The notes: a model not told the origin generated them from the sequence alone. Counted from the first letter of the stretch, positions 1 through 8,379 are shown. The stretch is 41,947 nt of DNA from an uncultured Pluralibacter sp. (GCF_913775985.1 NZ_CAJYMB010000018.1:1-41947), one strand, 5' to 3'. Numbers and translations: made by a program.

Positions 1-351
1 TTCCGCTGGCCGGGAGAGACGTATAAGCCGGGCGCAATGCTGACCTGGACCTCCACCAGCGCCGGAGCGCGCCTGTTCGGGGACTACAGCGGAACCTGGG
101 GCTTTATCCGCTGGCTGGAGCAGGGGAAACGGCAGCGGCTTGACGGCAGCCAGTGGATGCTGAGCTTCAGCGCGCCGGACGGAAAAACGCTGCAGTGGGT
201 GCTGCGCACCCAGCTGGGGAGCGGCCCGCTGGCGCTGCTGGCGCTGCGCGGGTTTACGCTGCCGGAGCAGATATTCAGCGTCGACAGCGCGGTCACCGCG
301 CAGGCGCTGATGGCTGGCGCGGGGAACAGCGACATGGACGATGTTGAATAA
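1..351 (+). CDS. tssM: Type VI secretion protein TssM (IcmF/VasK), C-terminal fragment
   Basis: The open frame enters from the left edge and stops with TAA at 349-351, so only the last 116 residues are present. The segment begins FRWPGE and continues through a tryptophan-rich stretch with GTWGFIRW and WVLRTQLG, which resembles the periplasmic C-terminal domain of TssM/IcmF. TssM is the inner-membrane protein that, with TssJ and TssL, forms the membrane complex of the type VI secretion system and contacts the TssJ lipoprotein through its periplasmic part. The rest of the gene and the cluster must lie upstream of the window. The methionine at 37 is internal, not a start. In E. coli K-12 the gene before flhB is cheZ, so a type VI locus here marks a rearrangement. 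The family call is from recalled similarity, and the fragment is short. Confidence 0.82.
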   Translation, partial: FRWPGETYKPGAMLTWTSTSAGARLFGDYSGTWGFIRWLEQGKRQRLDGSQWMLSFSAPDGKTLQWVLRTQLGSGPLALLALRGFTLPEQIFSVDSAVTAQALMAGAGNSDMDDVE

Positions 352-371
352 TAACACCCGTCATACTTTCA

Positions 372-401
372 GCGGCAGCCGCGGCGCAACCCGGCTGCCG
401 C
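372..401 (+). other. GC-rich hairpin after tssM
   Basis: A 10-bp inverted repeat (GCGGCAGCCG / CGGCTGCCGC, loop 382-391) lies 20 bases after the tssM stop. No T-run follows, so it is not a clear intrinsic terminator. It may protect the mRNA 3' end or act with Rho. The remaining bases up to flhB are pyrimidine-rich with no obvious promoter. Confidence 0.4.
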
Positions 402-535
402 GAATGCCCGCGACAGACCACCCATCCCGCCCGCTAAAGCCCTAATTAGCCCCTCCCTTTTCCCCATATTCCCCCTATTAGACGCCGCCGGCGCTGGCAT
501 GATATGCCTGACGAATTTACGGCAGGACGAGCCCG

Positions 536-1693
536 GTGGCGGAAAGCGGCGACAGCGAAGACAAAACAGAAGCCCCCACGCCCCAGCGGCTGGAAAAAGC
601 GCGGGAAGAGGGGCAGATCCCGCGATCCCGCGAGCTGACCTCGCTGCTGATCCTGCTGGTGGGCGTCTGCGTGCTGTGGTTCGGCGGCGAGTCCCTGGCC
701 CGCAGGCTGGCGGCGCTGCTGGCCTCCGGCCTGCGCTTCGACCACCAGATTGTCAGCGATCCGAACCTGATCCTCGGCCAGATAATCCTGCTGATTAAGC
801 AGGCGATGCTGGCGCTGACGCCGCTGATTGCCGGGGTGGTGATTGTGGCCCTGCTGGGACCGATGGCGCTGGGCGGCCTGCTGTTCAGCCCGAAGTCGAT
901 CGGCTTCAAGTTTGACAAGCTCAATCCGCTGCCGGGCATCAAGCGTATGTTTTCCGCCCAGACCGCGGCGGAGCTGGTGAAGGCGGTGCTTAAGTCGGTA
1001 CTAGTGGGCTGCGTAACCGGCGCATTCGTCTGGTCGCACTGGCCCGACATGATGCGCCTTATCAGCGAGCCGCCGCTGGTGGGGATGCGCAGCGCCCTGG
1101 ATATGGTCGGGCTGTGCGCGCTGCTGGTGGCGCTGGGCGCGATCCCCATGGTGGCGTTTGACGTACTGTTTCAGATATTCAGCCACCTGAAGAAGCTGCG
1201 CATGTCCCGCCAGGATATCCGCGATGAATTTAAGCAAAGCGAGGGCGACCCGCACGTGAAGGGGCGCATTCGCCAGCTGCAGCGCGCGGCGGCGCGGCGG
1301 CGGATGATGAGCGACGTACCCAGGGCCGATGTGATCGTCACCAACCCGACCCACTACGCGGTAGCGCTGCAGTACGTGGAAGGCAAAATGAGCGCCCCGA
1401 AAGTGGTGGCGAAAGGCGCGGGGGAAGTCGCGCTGCGCATCCGCGAGCTGGGCGTTACCCACCGTATCCCGCAGCTGGAGGCGCCGCCGCTGGCTCGCGC
1501 CCTGTACCGCCACGCCGAGATAGGCCAGCAGATCCCCGGCACGCTGTACGCGGCGGTAGCCGAAGTGCTGGCCTGGGTCTGGCAGCTGCGGCGCTGGCGG
1601 CTGGCGGGCGGCACGGCGCCGCCGAAACCTGACAACCTGCCGGTGCCCGAGGGGCTGGACTTTATGAACGATGAGAACAATCGCGATGGCTAA
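536..1693 (+). CDS. flhB: Flagellar type III export switch protein FlhB
   Basis: FlhB is the inner-membrane component of the flagellar export gate that switches substrate specificity from rod/hook to filament proteins. The 385-residue product matches the usual length of about 382. The N-terminus carries the charged DKTEAPTP...RLEKAREEGQ segment, followed by four membrane helices (roughly residues 30-210) and a cytoplasmic domain with the autocleavage motif NPTH at residues 270-273. A GTG start is chosen because AGGA at 524-527 sits 8 bases before it and the translated start aligns with E. coli FlhB. The 3' end overlaps flhA by 8 bases, which suggests translational coupling within flhBAE. No cheZ precedes it; tssM does. 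Confidence 0.97.
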   Translation: MAESGDSEDKTEAPTPQRLEKAREEGQIPRSRELTSLLILLVGVCVLWFGGESLARRLAALLASGLRFDHQIVSDPNLILGQIILLIKQAMLALTPLIAGVVIVALLGPMALGGLLFSPKSIGFKFDKLNPLPGIKRMFSAQTAAELVKAVLKSVLVGCVTGAFVWSHWPDMMRLISEPPLVGMRSALDMVGLCALLVALGAIPMVAFDVLFQIFSHLKKLRMSRQDIRDEFKQSEGDPHVKGRIRQLQRAAARRRMMSDVPRADVIVTNPTHYAVALQYVEGKMSAPKVVAKGAGEVALRIRELGVTHRIPQLEAPPLARALYRHAEIGQQIPGTLYAAVAEVLAWVWQLRRWRLAGGTAPPKPDNLPVPEGLDFMNDENNRDG

Positions 1694-3764
1694 TCTGGTG
1701 GCGATGCTGCGCCTGCCCACAACGCTGAAATCCACCCGCTGGCAGGTGCTCGCCGGGCCGGTGCTGATCCTGCTGATCCTGTCGATGATGGTGCTGCCGC
1801 TGCCGGCCTTCGTGCTCGATCTGCTGTTCACCTTTAATATTGCCCTGTCGATCATGGTGCTGCTGGTGGCAATGTTCACCCAGCGCACGCTGGAGTTCGC
1901 CGCCTTTCCCACCATCCTGCTGTTTACCACTCTGCTGCGCCTGGCGCTCAACGTGGCCTCGACCCGCATCATTCTGATGGACGGACATACCGGCGCAGCG
2001 GCGGCGGGCAAGGTGGTGGAGGCCTTCGGCCACTTCCTGGTGGGCGGCAACTTTGCCATCGGCATCGTGGTGTTCGTTATTCTGGTGATCATTAACTTTA
2101 TGGTCATCACCAAGGGCGCGGGGCGCATCGCCGAGGTGGGAGCGCGCTTCGTGCTCGACGGCATGCCGGGCAAGCAGATGGCTATCGACGCCGATCTCAA
2201 CGCCGGGCTGATTGGCGAGGAGGACGCCCGCCGTCGGCGCGCGGAGGTGACGCAGGAGGCGGACTTCTACGGCTCGATGGACGGGGCCAGCAAGTTCGTG
2301 CGCGGCGACGCCATCGCCGGGATCCTGATTATGGTGATTAACGTTATCGGCGGCCTGCTGGTGGGTGTCCTCCAGCACGGGCTGTCGCTGGATAAAGCCG
2401 CGGAATCCTACACTCTGCTGACCATCGGCGACGGGCTGGTGGCACAGATCCCGGCGCTGGTTATCTCTACCGCCGCCGGGGTGATTGTCACCCGGGTCGC
2501 CACCGATCAGGACGTGGGCGAGCAGATGGTGGGCCAGCTGTTCAGCAACCCGCGGGTCATGCTGCTCAGCGCCGCGGTACTGGGGCTGCTGGGAATGGTG
2601 CCCGGGATGCCTAATTTTGTCTTTCTGCTGTTTACCGCCGCGCTGCTGGGCCTCGCCTGGTGGCTGCGCGGCCGCGAGCAGAGTGCCTCCGCACAGCCTG
2701 CGCCGGTACAGGTGGCACCCGGCGCGCAGGCGCTGGAAGCCAGCTGGAGCGACGTTCAGCTGGAAGATACCCTCGGCATGGAGGTGGGCTACCGGCTGAT
2801 CCCGATGGTGGACGCCCAGCAGGACGGAGAGCTGCTCGGGCGCATCCGCAGCATCCGTAAGAAATTCGCCCAGGAGATGGGTTTCCTGCCGCCGGTCGTG
2901 CACATTCGCGACAATATGGATTTGCCCCCGGCCCGCTACCGTATTCTGCTTAAAGGCGTTGAGGTGGGCAGCGGCGATGCCTATCCCGGGCGCTGGCTGG
3001 CAATTAATCCGGGCACCGCGGCGGGCACATTGCCCGGCGAACAGACCGTCGATCCGGCTTTTGGCCTCGAAGCCATCTGGATCGAGAGCGCCCTCAAAGA
3101 GCAGGCGCAGATCCAGGGCTATACGGTGGTGGAGGCCAGCACCGTGGTCGCCACCCACCTCAACCACCTGATTGGCCTGCACGCCGCCGAGCTGTTTGGC
3201 CGCCAGGAGGCGCAGCTGCTGCTGGAGCGCGTTACCCAGGAGATGCCGAAGCTGACAGAGGATCTGGTCCCGGGCGTGGTGACCCTGACCACGCTGCACA
3301 AGGTGCTGCAAAACCTGCTCGATGAGAAGGTACCGATCCGCGATATGCGCACGGTGATTGAAACCCTCGCCGAGCATGCTCCGGTGCAGAGCGATCCCTA
3401 TGAGTTGACTAACGTGGTGCGGGTCGCCCTCGGGCGCGCCATCACCCAGCAGTGGTTCCCCGGCGGCGCGGAGGTGCAGGTTATCGGCCTGGATACGCCG
3501 CTGGAGCGCCTGCTGCTGCAGGCCCTGCAGAACGGCGGTGGCCTGGAGCCGGGACTGGCGGACAGGCTGCTGGCCCAGACCCAGGAGGCGCTCTCCCGCC
3601 AGGAGATGCTCGGCGCGCCGCCGGTGCTGCTGGTCAATCATGCCCTGCGCCCGCTGCTGTCGCGCTTCCTGCGCCGCGCGCTGCCACAGCTGGCGGTGCT
3701 TTCAAACCTGGAGCTGGCGGACAATCGCCAAATCCGCATGACCGCCACTATCGGAGGTCAGTAA
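1686..3764 (+). CDS. flhA: Flagellar type III export gate protein FlhA
   Basis: FlhA forms the nonameric export gate that uses proton-motive force and docks chaperone-substrate complexes in the cytoplasm. The 692-residue product has the expected length. Eight membrane helices lie in about the first 325 residues, including the highly conserved stretch with FAAFPTILL and LRLALNVASTR. A variable linker (about 330-360) then leads to the large cytoplasmic domain. An in-frame ATG exists 15 bases upstream at 1671, but the start at 1686 gives MANLVAMLRLP, matching E. coli MSNLAAMLRLP, and leaves the typical 8-base overlap with flhB. The gene ends in TAATG, overlapping the start of flhE by one base. 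Confidence 0.97.
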   Translation: MANLVAMLRLPTTLKSTRWQVLAGPVLILLILSMMVLPLPAFVLDLLFTFNIALSIMVLLVAMFTQRTLEFAAFPTILLFTTLLRLALNVASTRIILMDGHTGAAAAGKVVEAFGHFLVGGNFAIGIVVFVILVIINFMVITKGAGRIAEVGARFVLDGMPGKQMAIDADLNAGLIGEEDARRRRAEVTQEADFYGSMDGASKFVRGDAIAGILIMVINVIGGLLVGVLQHGLSLDKAAESYTLLTIGDGLVAQIPALVISTAAGVIVTRVATDQDVGEQMVGQLFSNPRVMLLSAAVLGLLGMVPGMPNFVFLLFTAALLGLAWWLRGREQSASAQPAPVQVAPGAQALEASWSDVQLEDTLGMEVGYRLIPMVDAQQDGELLGRIRSIRKKFAQEMGFLPPVVHIRDNMDLPPARYRILLKGVEVGSGDAYPGRWLAINPGTAAGTLPGEQTVDPAFGLEAIWIESALKEQAQIQGYTVVEASTVVATHLNHLIGLHAAELFGRQEAQLLLERVTQEMPKLTEDLVPGVVTLTTLHKVLQNLLDEKVPIRDMRTVIETLAEHAPVQSDPYELTNVVRVALGRAITQQWFPGGAEVQVIGLDTPLERLLLQALQNGGGLEPGLADRLLAQTQEALSRQEMLGAPPVLLVNHALRPLLSRFLRRALPQLAVLSNLELADNRQIRMTATIGGQ

Positions 3765-4159
3765 TGCGCACGCTGGCCGCACTGATGTTGTTCCTGCCGC
3801 TGTTTGTCGACGCGGCAGGGGAGGGCGCCTGGCAGGCCAGCGGGCCGGGGGTAACCCTTAATTACCGCGGCCAGGCGGCCTCCTCGCCGCCGCTTGCCGC
3901 CGCAATGCCCGCCGACGGGCTGATCACCCTGGTGGCCTGGCGCTACGTGCTTAACGGTCCGACACCTGCCGGGCTGCGGGTGCGGCTGTGCGCCCAGACC
4001 CGCTGCGTCGCGCTTGACGCCCAGAGCGGCACTACCCGCGAGCTGCAGAATCTGTCGGCGGCCGAGCCGCTGCGCTTCGTCTGGGACGTGCCCGGCGGCG
4101 GGCGGCTGATCCCGGCGCTGAAAGTGCAAAGTAACCAGGTTATCGTCAACTACCGCTAG
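3764..4159 (+). CDS. flhE: Flagellar protein FlhE, periplasmic
   Basis: FlhE is the third gene of the flhBAE operon. In Salmonella and E. coli it is a periplasmic protein proposed to act as a plug or chaperone preventing proton leak through the flagellar export gate. The 131-residue product starts with a short signal peptide (MRTLAALMLFLPLFVDAAG; cleavage probably near residues 17-19). It keeps the conserved core LVAWRY, GLRVRLC and the strongly conserved C-terminus VPGGGRLIPALKVQ. The pair of cysteines in the LCAQTRC segment could form a disulfide. The start is fixed by GGAGG at 3753-3757 and the TAATG junction with flhA. No terminator is obvious after the stop. Confidence 0.95.
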   Translation: MRTLAALMLFLPLFVDAAGEGAWQASGPGVTLNYRGQAASSPPLAAAMPADGLITLVAWRYVLNGPTPAGLRVRLCAQTRCVALDAQSGTTRELQNLSAAEPLRFVWDVPGGGRLIPALKVQSNQVIVNYR

Positions 4160-4216
4160 TCCGTGCCTAATCCCCCACATTTTATGCTGGCGGCTTCTCA
4201 AAACTGACCCTTCCTT

Positions 4217-4245
4217 TTGATTGAATTGAAACACTGTTTTATAAA
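4217..4245 (+). promoter_or_regulatory. rhiTN promoter with embedded KdgR-type operator
   Basis: A sigma-70-like promoter reads TTGATT (4217-4222), a 17-base spacer, then TATAAA (4240-4245). The spacer and -10 are covered by an AT-rich imperfect palindrome (4225-4244) with half-sites TTGAAAC and GTTTTATAA. This is the shape of the published KdgR box that represses pectin and galacturonate genes in enterobacteria. Its placement between -35 and -10 suits steric repression. No clear CRP site was found upstream, and a RhaS site was not identified although RhaS activates rhiTN in Dickeya. The match was made by eye. Confidence 0.68.
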
Positions 4246-4413
4246 TCAGTGAATTCGGTACGCCTGCTCTTTGTGTTTTTGCCACGGGCGCGCGGCGGAT
4301 GGCAGAAACAGAAAGGTTAACCCTCAGGCCGCGTTTTACTGTAGCCGTGTTAGGGATTGCTCCGGCAGCGTCGGAGCCTGCTCTCCGGGAATACAGACAC
4401 GGGATTTACGGCA

Positions 4414-5997
4414 ATGAAAACACGCAAAATCGGATTCGCGAACTACCTCGCCTACGGCTCGGGAGATTTCCTCGGGGCGGGGACCACGGCGCTTACCGCC
4501 GCATGGCTTTTGTATTTCTACACCACCTTTTGCGGGCTCACGCCCATTGAGGCCACCTTTATTTTTGCCACCGCCAGGGTGCTGGACGCGGTGGTCAGCC
4601 CGCTGATGGGCTTTTTGACCGACAACTTCGGCTCCACCTGGCTCGGCAAACGCTTCGGCCGCCGCAAGTTCTTTATCCTGCTGGGGATCCCCTGCGTGTT
4701 CAGCTACTCGCTGATGTGGGTCGGGGACATGGGGTTCTGGTACTACCTGCTGACTTATCTGCTGTTCGATGTGGTCTACACCATGATCCTCGTGCCTTAC
4801 GAGACGCTGGTACCGGAAATGACCGATGACTTTAAGCAGAAAACCAAATTTTCCGGGGCGCGCATCGGCATGGCGCAGATGTCGGCGATCCTCGCCTCGT
4901 TCCTGCCCGGCATCCTGCTGACCCAGTTTGGCAAAGACAACGCCGTCTCTTTCTTTTACGCCAGCCTCGTCTTCTCTGTGCTGTGCGCCATGATGCTGAT
5001 TTTCGTCTGGATTTTTACCTGGGAGCGCCCGCGCGAAGAGTGGAGCGAAGCCGCCCTGCGCGCCGAAGAGGAGAAGAAAAAGCTGTCCCTGAGCCAGAGC
5101 CTCAACCGTCTGTTTATTGAGCTGGGCTCGACGCTGCGGATCCGCATCTTCCGCCAGCACCTGGGTATGTACCTCGGGGGCTATATCGCCCAGGACGTAT
5201 TTAACGCGGTCTTCACCTACTACGTGGTGTTCGTGCTGATGCACGAAGCGTCGGCGGTGTCGAACCTGCTCGGCACGATGGCGATTTTCCAGTTTATCGC
5301 GGTGATTGCCATGATCCCGCTGTGCATCCGCTTCGGGCCCGCGCCGTCCTACCGGATGGTGGTGGTGCTGTTTGGCCTGAGCTCGCTCTCCTACGCGCTG
5401 CTTTACTACGCCGGGCTGAGCGATATCTGGTCCCTGATGCTGCTGGTTTCAGCGGTTGCCGGTCTTGGCCGCGGCGGGATCAACTACGTGCCGTGGAACA
5501 CCTATACCTACATCGCCGATGTGGATGAGGTTATCACCGGCCAGCGCCGCGAGGGGATCTTCGCCGGGATCATGACCCTGACCCGTAAAGCGTCTCAGGC
5601 CGGGGCGGTAATGCTGGTGGGCATCGTGATGCAGCTGTCCGGATTTGTCTCTGGTCAGGCGACGCAGCCCGCCCAGGTGAGCCATACCATTCTGCTTATC
5701 TTAAGCGTCGGCACCCTGCTGGTGCTGGCCTGCGGCTTCCTCGTCTCCCTGCGCTTTAAGCTCAATCTCGCTACCCACAGCGTGCTGCGCGAAGAGACCG
5801 CCAAAATGCGCGCCAGCGGACGCGCCGCGCCGGAAGCAGTCACCCCCGAGGCCCGCGCCACCGTTGAGATGCTGGCCGGCATGCCGTTTGAGTCCCTGTG
5901 GGGCAATAACAACGTGGGTTACCTGAATCGCCATAATCCTCCCGCGCCGGCCCTGGCGCCGCGCGGGGAACTGAATTCGACATATCACAGAGGTTAA
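4414..5997 (+). CDS. rhiT: Rhamnogalacturonide transporter, GPH/MFS family (RhiT-like)
   Basis: A 527-residue multi-spanning membrane protein of the glycoside-pentoside-hexuronide:cation symporter family. The N-terminus (NYLAYGSGDFLGAG), the loop after helix 2 (ARVLDAVVSPLMGFLTD) and the basic motif GKRFGRRK are typical of the family, and about twelve hydrophobic segments can be drawn. It is followed after four bases by a GH105 unsaturated rhamnogalacturonyl hydrolase, the same pairing as rhiT-rhiN of Dickeya. The likely substrate is therefore an unsaturated rhamnogalacturonan oligosaccharide, taken up into the cytoplasm. The ATG at 4414 aligns with family N-termini; an upstream in-frame TTG at 4357 would add 19 unlikely residues. 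The leader between promoter and start is about 160 bases and contains a small hairpin (4359-4377) of unknown role. The substrate is inferred from context. Confidence 0.85.
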   Translation: MKTRKIGFANYLAYGSGDFLGAGTTALTAAWLLYFYTTFCGLTPIEATFIFATARVLDAVVSPLMGFLTDNFGSTWLGKRFGRRKFFILLGIPCVFSYSLMWVGDMGFWYYLLTYLLFDVVYTMILVPYETLVPEMTDDFKQKTKFSGARIGMAQMSAILASFLPGILLTQFGKDNAVSFFYASLVFSVLCAMMLIFVWIFTWERPREEWSEAALRAEEEKKKLSLSQSLNRLFIELGSTLRIRIFRQHLGMYLGGYIAQDVFNAVFTYYVVFVLMHEASAVSNLLGTMAIFQFIAVIAMIPLCIRFGPAPSYRMVVVLFGLSSLSYALLYYAGLSDIWSLMLLVSAVAGLGRGGINYVPWNTYTYIADVDEVITGQRREGIFAGIMTLTRKASQAGAVMLVGIVMQLSGFVSGQATQPAQVSHTILLILSVGTLLVLACGFLVSLRFKLNLATHSVLREETAKMRASGRAAPEAVTPEARATVEMLAGMPFESLWGNNNVGYLNRHNPPAPALAPRGELNSTYHRG

Positions 5998-6001
5998 TCG
6001 T

Positions 6002-7141
6002 ATGAAAATCTGGCCCGTAAAACACAGTCCGCTGCTGCGCCAGCCGGAGCGCTTTATCGCCAGAGATGAGCTGAAGGGGCTTATCCGCAAAGTCATTCAC
6101 AATCTGGTCAATATTCACGATGAAACTGGCGCGTTTCTCCTGCGCCTCGACGACGGCCGGATAATTGATACCAAAGGCTGGGCCGGCTGGGAGTGGACCC
6201 ACGGCGTCGGGCTGTACGGCATTCATCAGTATTACCAGCAGACCGGCGAGGCCGAAATGCTGGCTATCGTCGACCAGTGGTTCAGCGACCGCTTCGCCGA
6301 AGGCGCGACCACCAAAAACGTCAACACCATGGCGCCGTTCCTGACGCTGGCCTACCGCTACGAAGAGACGCGCAACCCGGCGCTGCTGCCGTGGCTCGAC
6401 AGCTGGGCGGAGTGGGCCATGTACGAGATGCCGCGCACCGAGGCCGGCGGCATGCAGCACATCACTCTGGCAGAGGAAAATCACCAGCAGATGTGGGACG
6501 ACACGCTGATGATGACCGTGCTGCCGCTGGCGAAAATCGGCAAGCTGCTTAACCGCCCGCACTACGTTGAGGAGGCCATCTATCAGTTTATGCTCCACGT
6601 GCAGAACCTGATGGACAGGGAGACCGGGCTGTGGTTCCACGGCTGGAGCTACGAGGGCAAGCATAACTTCGCCAACGCGCGCTGGGCCCGGGGCAACAGC
6701 TGGCTGACCATCGTCATTCCTGATTTCCTCGAGGTGGTGGACTTGCCCGAGACCAGCGCCGTGCGCCGCTATCTGGTGCAGGTGCTTAACGCGCAGATAG
6801 CCGCGCTGGCGCAGTGCCAGCACCCGAGCGGGCTGTGGCACACCCTGCTTGACGACCCGGACGCTTATCTCGAGGCGTCTGCTACCGCAGGCTTCGCTTA
6901 TGGGATCCTGAAAGCGGTGCGCAAGCGCTACGTGTCCGCAGAGTATGCGCTGGTGGCCGAAGCGGCAGTGCGCGGCATCGTGGCCAATATCTCGCCGGAA
7001 GGCGAGCTGCTGCAGACCTCCTTCGGTACCGGGATGGGCAGCGACCTGGATTTTTATCGCCATATCCCGCTCACGTCGATGCCGTACGGTCAGGCGATGG
7101 CGATGCTGTGCCTGACGGAGTATTTGCGTAAGTATTTTTAA
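6002..7141 (+). CDS. rhiN: Unsaturated rhamnogalacturonyl hydrolase, GH105 (RhiN/YteR-like)
   Basis: A 379-residue cytoplasmic enzyme of glycoside hydrolase family 105. The family removes the terminal 4,5-unsaturated galacturonyl residue from rhamnogalacturonan-I oligosaccharides by hydrating the double bond. Landmarks include GWEWTHGVGLYG near residues 62-73, the WDDTLMM segment (residues 165-171) whose second Asp, D167, aligns with the catalytic Asp143 of Bacillus YteR, the WFHGW and ARWARGNSW motifs (211-234), and the C-terminal MPYGQAMA. There is no signal peptide, which fits an enzyme acting after import by the preceding transporter. AGAGG at 5990-5994 serves the ATG, and the gap to rhiT is four bases, so the two form an operon ending at the terminator at 7159. 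Its products feed the KdgR-controlled galacturonate route and rhamnose catabolism. Confidence 0.9.
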   Translation: MKIWPVKHSPLLRQPERFIARDELKGLIRKVIHNLVNIHDETGAFLLRLDDGRIIDTKGWAGWEWTHGVGLYGIHQYYQQTGEAEMLAIVDQWFSDRFAEGATTKNVNTMAPFLTLAYRYEETRNPALLPWLDSWAEWAMYEMPRTEAGGMQHITLAEENHQQMWDDTLMMTVLPLAKIGKLLNRPHYVEEAIYQFMLHVQNLMDRETGLWFHGWSYEGKHNFANARWARGNSWLTIVIPDFLEVVDLPETSAVRRYLVQVLNAQIAALAQCQHPSGLWHTLLDDPDAYLEASATAGFAYGILKAVRKRYVSAEYALVAEAAVRGIVANISPEGELLQTSFGTGMGSDLDFYRHIPLTSMPYGQAMAMLCLTEYLRKYF

Positions 7142-7158
7142 CTAAAAGGTTTTAAACA

Positions 7159-7189
7159 AGAGTCGATGGCAGCATCGGCTCTTTTTTTT
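7159..7189 (+). terminator. Intrinsic terminator of rhiTN
   Basis: A 10-bp stem (AGAGTCGATG / CATCGGCTCT with one G-T pair), loop GCAG, is followed by eight T. It lies 18 bases after the rhiN stop and separates the pectin operon from mesXD. Confidence 0.93.
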
Positions 7190-7224
7190 GTCTGAACGTG
7201 AGATTTCGTATCGTGCTGGCGAGC

Positions 7225-7261
7225 AACATGAAGATGCTTCATGTTCCCTGAAATTATATCA
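7225..7261 (+). promoter_or_regulatory. Two tandem MetR-type operators upstream of mesXD
   Basis: Site 1 (7229-7241) is an exact match to the MetR consensus TGAANNTNNTTCA. It sits in a longer perfect inverted repeat with half-sites AACATGAAG and CTTCATGTT (7225-7245). Site 2 (7249-7261, TGAAATTATATCA) differs by one base from the consensus. The sites are 20 bases apart, about two helical turns, an arrangement resembling the paired MetR sites of the E. coli metE-metR region. Both lie upstream of the predicted -35, as expected for a LysR-type activator using homocysteine as co-effector. Confidence 0.72.
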
Positions 7262-7281
7262 CTTTTCCTTAACTGGCGACT

Positions 7282-7310
7282 CTGGCATAAATTTAGCAAG
7301 ACAATATAAA
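7282..7310 (+). promoter_or_regulatory. Candidate mesXD promoter
   Basis: CTGGCA (7282-7287), a 17-base spacer and TATAAA (7305-7310) form a weak-to-moderate sigma-70 promoter. A poor -35 is expected where an activator is needed. The MetR sites would be centred at about -80 and -60 relative to a start near 7317. The leader to the mesX ATG would be about 85 bases. Confidence 0.5.
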
Positions 7311-7401
7311 TAGTGCTGATGATAAAACCCAGGAATATGAAGGTTATTTTTATAAGCCCTTCACATCAGGTTGACAGCATAAATCAGGATACCGGATCGC
7401 A

Positions 7402-8379
7402 ATGAATAAAGACTTCGCACTGTCAATTAAAAGCCTGCGCTTTGATGAGAACTATAACCCTTCAGAAAATACGCGAATTACCACTAACTTCGCGAACCTG
7501 GCCCGGGGCGAGAAGCGCCAGCAGAATCTGCGCAACGCGCTGACGATGATGAACAACCGCTTTAATTCGCTGGTGCAGCAGGATAATCCGAAAGGCGACC
7601 GCTATGCCGTCGAGTTAGATATTATCTCTGCCGAAATCGATATTGCGGGCACTGGCGAAGGTTTTCCAATTATTGAAGTATTGAAGACCAGCGTGCTGGA
7701 TAAAAAAAGCGGCGAGCGTCTGGACGGTATTGTTGGCAATAATTTCTCCTCTTATGTCCGCGATTATGATTTTAGCGTGCGTCTGCTGGAGCATAATAAA
7801 AACCGGGAACAGTTCAGCGTACCTGATGATTTTGGCAACCTGCACGGCAATCTGTTTAAGTACTTTGCTAACTCAGAAGCCTACCGCCAGCATTTTGCCA
7901 AAGCGCCGGTGATTTGCCTGAGCGTCTCCAGCAAAAATATCTACCGCCGTACCGGCTATCAGCATCCGGTGCTGGGTGCGGAATATCAGCAGGATGCGCC
8001 GTCTCTGACGGATCTCTATTTTAATAAGATGGGCCTGCACGCGCGCTATTTCATGCCGCAAAATAGCGTTGCGCCGCTGGCGTTCTATTTCTCGGGGGAT
8101 TTGCTTGCCGATTACAGCGACCTTGAGCTGGCGAGCACCATCAGCACGATGGAAACCTTTCAAAAAATCTATCGCCCGGAAATTTATAACGCCAATTCGC
8201 CCGCCGGCGAGGAGTATCAGCCGGCCCTGAACAATCCGGATCACTCCGTGACGCGCATCGTTTACGATCGCGAAGAGCGCAGCCGGCTGGCTATCGAGCA
8301 GGGCAAATTTACGGAAGAACACTTTATCAAACCCTACAAAGCCATTCTTGCGCAGTGGTCTGCGAATGACGCGCTGTAA
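7402..8379 (+). CDS. mesX: DUF1852 protein MesX, partner of methionine synthase MesD
   Basis: A 325-residue soluble protein recognised as the DUF1852 family. Work in Acinetobacter baylyi (folate-independent methionine synthases, Price and colleagues) showed that a DUF1852 protein, MesX, is required together with MesD and oxygen for methionine synthesis, with an unknown methyl donor. No signal peptide, membrane helix or familiar cofactor motif is visible. The sequence has mixed charge and conserved-looking segments such as VRDYDFSVRLLEH and KNIYRRTGYQHPVLG. AGGA (7386-7389) and GGA (7394-7396) precede the ATG. mesD follows 27 bases after its stop with its own AAGG, so the pair is an operon. 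The family name rests on memory of DUF1852, but the adjacent mesD strongly supports it. Confidence 0.85.
   Translation: MNKDFALSIKSLRFDENYNPSENTRITTNFANLARGEKRQQNLRNALTMMNNRFNSLVQQDNPKGDRYAVELDIISAEIDIAGTGEGFPIIEVLKTSVLDKKSGERLDGIVGNNFSSYVRDYDFSVRLLEHNKNREQFSVPDDFGNLHGNLFKYFANSEAYRQHFAKAPVICLSVSSKNIYRRTGYQHPVLGAEYQQDAPSLTDLYFNKMGLHARYFMPQNSVAPLAFYFSGDLLADYSDLELASTISTMETFQKIYRPEIYNANSPAGEEYQPALNNPDHSVTRIVYDREERSRLAIEQGKFTEEHFIKPYKAILAQWSANDAL

Noticed and set aside
494-507. TGGCATGATATGC as a sigma-54 promoter for flhB
   Set aside because: The GG-to-GC spacing is 8 bases rather than 10, and enterobacterial flhBAE is not known to be sigma-54 dependent.
1662-3641. A 659-codon open frame on the minus strand opposite flhA
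   Set aside because: Antisense shadow of flhA with a His-, Gln- and Arg-rich composition and no domain.
7371-7376. Perfect TTGACA just before mesX as its -35
   Set aside because: No -10-like hexamer lies 16-18 bases downstream, and transcription would start inside or beyond the mesX start codon.
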